A DNA stretch of 64,000 nt, taken from contig CM070903.1 of assembly GCA_036417435.1 (NCBI GenBank), positions 88,061,001-88,125,000 of the forward strand, in the 5' to 3' direction. This document shows positions 56,570 through 64,000 of this stretch, piece after piece. The notes under the pieces are model-generated. The model was not told the origin of the DNA. It saw only the letters and a list, made by a program, of their open reading frames with translations, and did no database searches. A program made the translations under genes and the position numbers. Each line of letters begins with the position of its first letter. The first letter of the stretch is position 1. Source of the DNA: Inia geoffrensis. Lineage: Eukaryota; Chordata; Mammalia; Artiodactyla; Iniidae.

Positions 56570-57125
56570 GACCCTAGAAATTTCCTCACTCCCCTTGCCA
56601 GTCATTACCCGCTCCCACGTCGGCAACCACTGTTCTTATTTCTATCCCCATAGAACTTTCTTAAACTTTATATAATTGGAATTACACAGTACATACTTTT
56701 CTATATTCTTTCACTCAAGATGAGATGTATCCCTATTTTTGTGTACATCAGAAGGTCATTATTTATTGATGAGTACTATTCCATTGTATCAGTATCTGCA
56801 AGTTTCTGTTGATGAACATTTAGGTGATCTTCCGTTTTTAGCAGTTATGAATAAAGCTTCTATAAACATTCTTGTACATTTTTTTTTTTTTTTTGCCAAA
56901 TGTTCTCATTTCTCTTGAGTAAATACCTAGGAGTGAAATTGCTAGGTAGGCATTTATTTAAAAAAACTACCAGCCACCTTCCAAGTGGTTGTGACATTTT
57001 ACACTTACCAGGAATGTCAAGCATTCCATTTGTTATGGACTATGACATCTTTGTCATGATACTATTAGTCTTTTTAATTTTAGCTACTTTGGTGGTTATG
57101 TAGTGGTATCTCATAGTGGGGTTTT
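56570..57125 (-). mobile_element. Ancient L1M, 3' UTR and ORF2 end
   Basis: On + it reads CTCCCACGTCGGCAACCACT, ATGAGTACTATTCCATTGTA, TCTGTTGATGAACATTTAGG, ATACCTAGGAGTGAAATTGC and TATGTAGTGGTATCTCATAG. The element continues after the younger insertion, at 57736. A T run at 56879-56894 is probably expanded. Confidence 0.8.
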
Positions 57126-57274
57126 TTTTGTTTTTTTTTAATAGATAGATAAACATTCACTAATCATTTTAGGGTTTTTTCCCCATAAAGACAAATTTCA
57201 AGATGTCAGTATTAAAGCGAAAAGTCTTGTCTAATATTGATCAAAAAGGTGTTTTTTGTCTTTTGTTTTTGTTT

Positions 57275-57735
57275 TTTTTCCATCTTTATTGGACTATAAT
57301 TGCTTTACATTGTTGTGTTAGTTGTTGCTGTATAACAAAGTGAATCAGCTATACATATATCCCCATATCCCCTCCCTCTTGCTTCTCCCTCCCACCCTCC
57401 CTATCCCACCCCCCTAGGTGGTCACAGAGCACCGAGCTGATCTCCCTGTGCTATGCAGCTGCTTCCCACTAGCTATCTATTTAACGTTTGGTAGTGTATA
57501 TATGTCCATGCCACTCTCTCACTTCATCCCAGCTTACCCTTCCCCCATCCCGTGTACTCAAGTCCATTCTCTACATCTGCATCTTTATTCCTGTCCTGCC
57601 TGTAGGTTCATCAAAACCATTTTCTTTTTTTTAGATTCCATATATATGTGTTAGCATATGGTGTTTGTTTTTCTCTTTCTGACTTACTTCACTCTGTATG
57701 ACAGACTCTAGGTCCATCCACCTCACTACAAATAA
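57275..57735 (-). mobile_element. Young L1 3' end, 5'-truncated
   Basis: CCATCTTTATTGGACTATAA, AGCACCGAGCTGATCTCCCT, TCATCCCAGCTTACCCTTCC and GACAGACTCTAGGTCCATCC match the 3' UTR and last ORF2 codons of the young - strand L1s. It is truncated at about 57735, where old L1 text resumes. Confidence 0.92.
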
Positions 57736-57893
57736 CATCTTTGGATGGGAAGAACTTTTAAATTTTGACAAAAACTAATTCATCAATTATTTTTTTAATG
57801 ATTTGTTCTGCCTAAGAAACCTGCCTGTCCTGATGCCATAGAGATAGTCTCCTATGTTTTATTCCATATATTTTATAATTTACCTGTCATGTT

Positions 57894-57927
57894 TAGGTCT
57901 ATGAATCTTTTCAGATTCATAGACCTA
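57894..57927. repeat. Perfect inverted repeat, 15 bp arms and 4 base loop
   Basis: TAGGTCTATGAATCT (57894-57908), loop TTTC, AGATTCATAGACCTA (57913-57927). It lies in old L1 sequence where the second arm is not expected. Confidence 0.95.
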
Positions 57928-57999
57928 GTCTTTCACAGATTATTTTTTTACATAGTTTGAGGTAGGAATGGAAGCTCATTTTTCTTTTCATACCTTTAT

Positions 58000-58197
58000 T
58001 CCAGGATTTCTCTGACATTTGTGATCAGAAAATACTTTGTATAGGAGGCTGACCTATTCATTGTAGGATGTTTAGCAGCATTCCTGGTCTCTACCCACTA
58101 GATGCCAGTAGTGCCCCTACTCCATTGTGACAATTAAAAATGTCTACAGACATTGCCAAATGTTGGAGGTGGGAGACAAAATTGCCCATGGTTGAGC
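58000..58197. mobile_element. MER20-like hAT (Charlie) DNA transposon
   Basis: TTCATTGTAGGATGTTTAGC, CTACCCACTAGATGCCAGTA, AAAAATGTCTACAGACATTG and AATTGCCCATGGTTGAGCAT are MER20 words in order. It splits the ancient L1. It is non-coding. Confidence 0.8.
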
Positions 58198-60653
58198 ATG
58201 GCTACTTTATACAATTGTTCCAGCATAATCCTTTCAACATTGAATTGTTTTGGCTCCTTTTTTCAAAAATTAATTATTGTATACATGTGCATTTTTTCCT
58301 GGACTATCTATGCTGTTCATATGATCTACTTGTCTTAATTACACCAGTATTGCAATACACCAATACTGTAATCTTTATTGTTTTAAAATCAGGTAGTAGA
58401 AAGTGCCTCAACTCTGTTTTTCTTTTTCAAGATTTTTTTATATTGAACAATACTGAATTCTGAAATCTTCCTCCAAAATATTAATTAGTTCTAGTAATGT
58501 TTTTTTAGATTTCTTAGGATTTCTACAAATCCAAAGATTTCATCTGCAACTAAAGGTAAATTTACTTCTGGCTTCCCAATTGCATGCCTTTTACTCTTGT
58601 TTTGTTGCACTGAATAGGACAACTGGTACAAGTTAAAAAGAAGTGAGGACAGATACCCTTGCTTAGTTCCCAATCTTAGAGGGAAAGCAGTCAATATATT
58701 ATCACTATGTATAATATTTGCTGTATGTTTTTAGTAAATGCCCTTTATGAGATTAAGGAAGTTCTGTCCTATTCCCAGTTTTCTGAGAGTTTTTCATTTA
58801 TGAATAGCTTAGCGTTTTATGGCTTTCTTTTTTTTTTTTACCTTTTATTTCTGAGTCTTTATATTTAGAGCACGTTTTTTTAAGATAGCACACACTTGAG
58901 TCTTGTGTTTTTATGTGCAATCTGACTATCCCTGCCTTTAAAGTATTTGGTCCATTTTCATTTCTTTTAATTACTGATACAGTTGGTTTCTAATTGTTTT
59001 TGCCCCTTTCTTCTTATCTTCCTTCCTTTGGATTAACTGCATACTTTTAGTATTCCGTCTTATTTTGCCTATTGACTTTTGAGTTGTATATCTCATTAAA
59101 TCTTTTGATAGTTCTAGTGATTACAATATTTATCCTTTATTTACCGTCACCTACTTTAAAACAGTATTGTACCTCTTCAGATGAAATATAAGAACCTTAG
59201 AACAGCACATTCTATAATTCTGTTTACCTCTCTCCTATCCTTTGTGTTATTGTTGTCATAGATTTTCCTTCTATGTATGTTATAAGCCACACAGAAATGT
59301 GATATTTTTGTTTTAAACTCTCAGTTGTCTTTTAAAGAAATCAAGAAATGAAAAAGGTAGGGGTTTTTTTTACATTCACCTAAATTGTTGTCATTTCCAG
59401 TGCTCTTCATTCCTTTCTGTTGTTTTCCATTTCTTCAACCTGAAAAAACTCTTTCAGCATTTTGTGTAGCACAAAACTTCTATCAAAAACTTCTTTCATC
59501 TTTTTTTTTACCATATTCAGATTTCTGGTTGACATTTTGTTGTTGATTAATTACTTTGAAGATTTCATGCCCTTGTTTTGGGCCTCTATTTTTTCTGATA
59601 ATAAATGAGCTAGTATTCTTATCATTGTTTCCATGCATTATTGTATCTTTTTACCTCTGGCTGCAGTATTTTTCTCTTTATCTTTGATTTTCAGCAGTTT
59701 GACACGTATATTCCTAGTGTGGCTTTCTTTGTATTTACCCTATTGGGATTCACTGAACTTCTGGGATTCCTAGGTTGGTGTTTTCTGACAAATTTAGGAA
59801 ACTTTTGGCTATTATTTCTTAAAATATATTTTTGCTCAGTTTTGCATCTCCTCTCCCACTGAGGCTCCAATTACATATGTGTTATATGTAACTTGATGTG
59901 TTACTTGATATTGTTTCACAAATTACTATGTCTCTGTACATTTATTACAATCTTTTTTCTTTCTTTGCTTTAGTTTGGATAATTTCTATTGACTTATGTT
60001 TTGTTGGAATGAGTCTATTTGAGTTTATCTCTAGTCCTAGTGCATAGCACTTACTGTAAGGTGTGGGATTTTTTTCTATTAAAGTGTGCTCTAATCCACT
60101 TTTCGCTGGATTTTTGAGGTAGACAATAAGTTCTCTCCACTCTGGATGGGGTGACATTCATCTCCCAGCACTCTGTGGCCTCTTTTTCATCAGTTTATTT
60201 CTTAACCTTTTGCAGAGTTGCTGTATGCTGGCCCTTGAGGGGTTTTACCCAGTACAAGATCTGCTTATTCAAAGACATGAGCAAAACCCACCTGCCAACT
60301 TCTGGGTACTCCTCATACACTCCCCTCTCTTGTTTCCAATCTCTGCTACACAAATTCCAGCCATTTCTGCAGCCCTAAATCTGATTTCTGTCTCATCAGA
60401 GGTAGACCTCTGGTTTCTGCTTGGGTTCAACCTACCTGCACCACAGTCAGGAAAATGACTCAGGACAGAAAGCTAGGGTAAACAGAGAGCTCATTACATG
60501 TGTTTCCCTTCTCTCAAGGATCACAGTCCTGCACTGCCTATTTACCGGTTCCTGAAAACAATTACCTTATTTATTTTTCCAGTTTTATGGTTGTTTAGGT
60601 CAGGAGATTAAGTCCAAAATGAATATCTTAATCATGGCTGGACGTGAAAATGT

Positions 60654-60711
60654 ATCGCCTCTTGGGATTTTGGCTAAGATCAAGTGTACTATCTGTTCTT
60701 ATTAGTTCTAT
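60654..60711 (+). pseudogene. U2 snRNA pseudogene, 3'-truncated
   Basis: U2 is the spliceosomal RNA that pairs with the intron branch site. The stretch starts ATCGCCTCTTGGGATTTTGG and continues CTAAGATCAAGTGTACTATC and TGTTCTTATTAGTTCTATA, matching U2 nucleotides 1 to about 60. From TTTTGGC onward about 34 of 35 bases agree. The branch-site-pairing GUAGUA is changed to GUACUA at 60689. The Sm site and the 3' stem-loops are missing and no snRNA promoter is visible, so it is not a working gene. GAAAATG before and GAAAAATG after may be a duplication from L1-mediated insertion. Confidence 0.85.
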
Positions 60712-61424
60712 AAGTTTTGAAAAATGAATAAATAAATTAATACTGGCAGAATCAAGAACTATTATTTTAAAAGTATGCTTTGCTAACCATCTTTATCCTT
60801 CTGGCAACCCCTTACACAAACTCATCCACCTATCATATGTCCCATTCACTAGAAAAATGTTTTTAATTGTACATCAACTAAACTTCAATTTAAAAAGAAA
60901 GAAAAATATTTTTAGATCCAAATCCCTATTAACATATTAGGATATTTGCATTTTAAAAACTTTTTAAAGTAGAAAATAAAAAGAATAAATATTTAAATTT
61001 TCATGCATCTCTACTAGCTGATAAAATTAATGAACAAGGTATGTTTCTTTTGATCATCAAATTGCCCCCTCTGATATCAAATGTATACTTATCACTACAC
61101 TTAATCAAATATGTACTTGCCATCTTGGTACTACATTTATAGCATAAAAGAACAAGTCTACACAGCTAACATTCTTTCTAACCTCATTACTTTTTTCTTC
61201 AGATCATGGCATTTTCTTTGCTTACATAATTCTCCATGTTTTTTTCCCCTTATTACTGCTCATAACTGACATAGAAAATGGGCAGAGTGACAAGAAATTA
61301 AACAATGCTTATATTTCATAAGAATATTGACCCTGAGACACCATGGGTTATGATACCTCCTCAATTTGTATTCATGTACTGTATTCAAACAATCAGGTAA
61401 AGGGCACCAGGTATAGGGGACATA
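60712..61424. other. Stretch without a recognised feature
   Basis: AT-rich. GTACATCAACTAAACTTCAA at about 60870 recalls an L1 3' end. Nothing else recognised. Confidence 0.4.
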
Positions 61425-61545
61425 AAGAGGAATCAGAAGATCTTAGTTGCAGTCTTCTGCCTTTTACTAACTAGCTGTGAGCCCATAGGTGATTTCATTT
61501 AACATCTTGATTTCAACATCAGTGAAACGTTAGTGTTGGACTAAA
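61425..61545 (+). mobile_element. MIR SINE, 5' and core part
   Basis: GCCTTTTACTAACTAGCTGT, GAGCCCATAGGTGATTTCAT and ATTTCAACATCAGTGAAACG are in MIR order. Confidence 0.65.
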
Positions 61546-62295
61546 GAATTTTAATATCTAACATTTACTGAGAGTACTTTATGTTCTACGTACTATGCCA
61601 AGAATCTTAAATATTCAATGTTGTTTAATCTTCACCATAATAAATCTTTGAGATTATTTGTCAGGGTTCTCCAGAGAAACAGAACCAATAGGATATATAT
61701 AGAGAGAGAGATATGTGAGAGGAGATTTTTCATTAGAATTTGCTTGCATGGTTATGGAGGCCAAGAATTTCCACAGTATGCCATCTTCAAGCTAGAGAAC
61801 CAGGAAAGCTAGTAGTATAATCCAGCCCAAGCCCAGAGGCCTGAGAACCAGAGGGGTTGCTGATGTAAGTCCCAGAGTTTAAAGACCCAAGAACCAGGAG
61901 TTTCAATGTCCAAAGGAAGGAGATATGGGCATCCCAAATCAAGAAAAGAGAGCAAATTAGTCCTTCCTCCTCCTCCTTTTCCTGTTCAGGCCCTCATTGG
62001 ATTGGGTGATGCTCACCTGCGTTGGAGAAGGCAATCTGCTTTACTCAGTCTACTGATTCAAATGCTAATCTCATCCTGAGACACCCTCACAGACATACCC
62101 AGAAATAATGTCCAGCTACCTGAGCATCCCTTAACCCAGTCAAGTTGGCAAATAAAATTAATCATCACAGAAACAGATATTATTATTATTGTTATCTTAT
62201 GAATACTTAAAACTGAGGTTCAGCACCACTAAAGATCTCCTCTAAGTGGTAAACAGAAGAGCCGGTTTTGGACTCACCTGTCTGATTCATGGGCC
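61546..62295 (+). mobile_element. MIR SINE split by family X insertion
   Basis: First part: TACTATGCCAAGAATCTTAA and TTTAATCTTCACCATAATAA. Second part from about 62169: ATCTTATGAATACTTAAAAC, TGAGGTTCAGCACCACTAAA and AGCCGGTTTTGGACTCACCT. Together they make one MIR cut in the middle. Confidence 0.7.
61656..62168 (+). mobile_element. Old interspersed repeat, family X, copy 2 (family not named)
   Basis: TCAGGGTTCTCCAGAGAAAC, AGAACCAATAGGATATATAT, TGGTTATGGAGGCCAAGAAT, GGATTGGGTGATGCTCACCT, AATCTGCTTTACTCAGTCTA, ACCCAGTCAAGTTGGCAAAT and AAAATTAATCATCACAG align with 22034-22662. Its position inside a MIR defines both ends well. It has a GA/TA run near the start. Confidence 0.75.
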
Positions 62296-62759
62296 TCCGC
62301 TGGTAACCCTCAAATTCCCAGTGAAACAGATTTTTAAACATTCTCCAAAATGCTGAATTTCATATCCTGTTGGGAAAAAAGCTTACACACAGACTGGAGA
62401 GTCTTATCACTCCTCCTTCTGTTGAGCATAACCCAGGCCTGTACTGTGTTTGCACATTGTCTGTCAAATTTAGTTCCCAAGCAGAAACTTTGTCTAACAC
62501 AACATTCTGCCTAGAGGTTCACACATTGCTGGCACTTGTTAAGTGTTCATAACAATATGAATGGCATCTGTTTACTAAAAGGCACTTTGCCATTAATGCC
62601 TATTTGATGTTAGTTCAAAAATATTTTTAGCAATGCTAAATGTTGAAAATATTCTAATCTTCTTAATATATGTAGAAGCCCGTTTATATTAATATTAGCC
62701 CACAATAGCCTCAGTTTGGCCTAGTCTGGTTCTCGATAGACTGGACTCCCAGTAATATT
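62296..62759. other. Stretch without a recognised feature
   Basis: Possible weak L2-like text at 62470-62550 (TGCTGGCACTTGTTAAGTGT). Otherwise nothing. Confidence 0.4.
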
Positions 62760-62930
62760 CCTAGCCAAGATCTATTCCAGTTCATTTATTCATTTATTCA
62801 TTCATTAGTTAGTGAATGTTTAGCGTTTAGTGAATATTTAAGCATATTTTTCACCTACCATTGTGCTAAGTGCTAGACAATTAAAACAAATATAATTTCA
62901 ACCTTCAGGAATTTATCATCTAGTGCACTG
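62760..62930 (+). mobile_element. Old repeat relic (MIR/L2 era), unresolved
   Basis: TCATTTATTCATTTATTCAT, CATTGTGCTAAGTGCTAGAC and TCAACCTTCAGGAATTTATC resemble a common old repeat, also hinted at 25590 and 33850. Confidence 0.45.
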
Positions 62931-63700
62931 GGGTTTTGCATACAGTTAAGTAAACAGACAATTACAATTTGGTATAATAAGTACTATGGAGTTAGTACAA
63001 CAGAGGGGGCATCTGAACCAGGATTAGGGATCAGAGAAGTCATCCTACACAAAGTGATATCCCAATAAGACTTGAAATGTTCTCATAAATTAGCCAGGTA
63101 AAGAGCAGGTGGAAGAGGATCCCAGAGGGAAGAACTTGTTCAAAGAACTAAAGGTTAGGGAAAGAGAAAGGCATTATTGGAAAAACTGAATAAAGCTCAG
63201 AATGGTCCAAAGGGGAGTGGTAAAAAATGAGATTGATAGGTAAACAGACATCATTCTCATGGACCTTATAAGCCTTATAACCTCCATGTTAAGCCATGGA
63301 ACCTTTACCTGAAGACAACTGAAAAGATTTAAGTGGTCAAGTGAGATAATCAGATTTGCATCTTGAAAAGGTCACTTTGGCTGCAGTGTAGGAAGCAAAT
63401 TACAGGGGACAAGGATGGATCAAAGGAGAACAATCAGGGGCCTTTTAAAATGATAGTATCCTTAATTATAGTAAAGATAGTAGATGAATTAGAGTCAATT
63501 AAGATAAAATTGACAAGACAAGGTGGGAGTTGCTAGAAGAGAGGTAGTTGGGAAGGAATGGGAATCAAAGACATGCTTGTGTTTTTTGGCTTGGAGAACT
63601 GGATAGATGTTAATCCTACTCATTGGGTTAGGGAACATGGAGGGAGAAACAGCTTTGAGGTTAGAAAAACTGATTTCAGTCAAGTCTAAAGAGATAGTTT
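62931..63700 (+). mobile_element. Old interspersed repeat, family Z, copy 2 (family not named)
   Basis: GACAATTACAATTTGGTATA, AATAAGACTTGAAATGTTCT, ATAATCAGATTTGCATCTTG, GGTCACTTTGGCTGCAGTGT and TTGGCTTGGAGAACTGGATA are words of a long frequent mammalian repeat. Overlap with copy 1 is around the 'cttataagcc' part. No coding frame. Confidence 0.5.
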
Positions 63701-64000
63701 TGTTTAGAATATCTTCTGGGACTATTTCAATTCTGATGTAGTCCTAATCTGTACCACAGATTAGCACCTGTGAACTAGAGTGTATTCAGTTTTATCTTTC
63801 TTCATCAATTCAGTCAAAAATGCACTTCAATTACTGAAAGGGTGATGATAGGAAATGGAGATTACTCATCCTGAATAATATTGATTATTGAAGAAGGTGA
63901 TGGTGGAACATACCTCACAGGCTGGACCAGATCCTGTGGGGAAAGTACTATTCTGGGCTAGTCAGTAAAAGTTTATGTCCAGGCACATAAAATACAATAC
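63701..64000. other. Stretch without a recognised feature
   Basis: No repeat or gene recognised up to the window edge. Confidence 0.45.

Larger units (their letters stand above)
57736..60652 (-). mobile_element. Ancient L1M4/ME-type, ORF2 to 5' UTR
   Basis: ACTTTTAAATTTTGACAAAA and CTGCCTAAGAAACCTGCCTG continue the element of 56570-57125. After MER20 come AAAATCAGGTAGTAGAAAGT, CTATTCCCAGTTTTCTGAGA, TTTTCAGCAGTTTGACACGT, GTTTGGATAATTTCTATTGA, TTTTTGAGGTAGACAATAAG and TTTAGGTCAGGAGATTAAGT. These run through ORF2, ORF1-side and 5' UTR text of an old L1 up to CATGGCTGGACGTGAAAATG. No significant frame survives. Confidence 0.7.

Noticed and set aside
56213..57735. Twin-primed inverted L1 (56213 + and 57275 -)
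   Set aside because: Both pieces contain the same 3' UTR and separate 3' ends, so they are two insertions rather than one inverted one.

Overview
This 64 kb window is AT-rich mammalian nuclear DNA, almost certainly from a cetacean. I find no host protein-coding gene, no exon with a recognisable domain and no intact RNA gene. The longest open frames belong to LINE-1 (L1) ORF2 relics or run through SINEs. The strongest taxonomic clue is a set of about 200 bp tRNA-derived SINEs that begin GGGCTTCCCTGGTGGCGCAG. They match the CHR-2 family, which is characteristic of whales and dolphins. Two longer copies match CHR-1, which is shared more widely among whales, hippos and ruminants. The family names come from memory of the consensus sequences, not from a database search.

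Layout. 1-3.0 kb: a CHR-2 SINE, a MER5-like DNA transposon, a retroviral LTR and L2 relics. 3.0-8.85 kb: a three-layer nest of L1s. An ancient + strand L1 carries three CHR-2 copies and is split by an older - strand L1, which is itself split by a young - strand L1. 8.85-13.6 kb: mostly unassigned sequence with MIRs and three CHR-2 copies. 13.6-21.0 kb: a near full-length + strand L1 with 5' UTR, ORF1 relic, ORF2 relic and 3' UTR, broken by a CHR-2 copy. 21-37.8 kb: MIRs, several old repeats, a solo LTR and three - strand L1 fragments. 37.8-42.3 kb: old - strand L1 sequence that includes rarely retained 5' portions. 44.5-51.9 kb: an LTR followed by a second near full-length L1, on the - strand, with a CHR-2 copy inside ORF2. 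52-64 kb: MER5 and MER20-like transposons, a CHR-1 copy, more L1, a truncated U2 snRNA pseudogene and old repeats.

Nothing here forms an operon, pathway or gene system. The functional story is a history of retrotransposition: L1 machinery copied itself, copied the CHR SINEs (target-site duplications are visible for most) and probably copied a U2 snRNA. Every L1 is disabled by stops, frameshifts, truncation or insertions. The points most worth a second look are a premature stop shared by two young L1 copies, two perfect hairpins inside L1s that look like templated insertions, a 28 bp micro-insertion with its own duplication, the U2 relic at an L1 5' end, and the inverted pair of 7 kb L1s. I do not see a previously undescribed biological system. 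Boundaries of old repeats are approximate, commonly by 10-50 bp.
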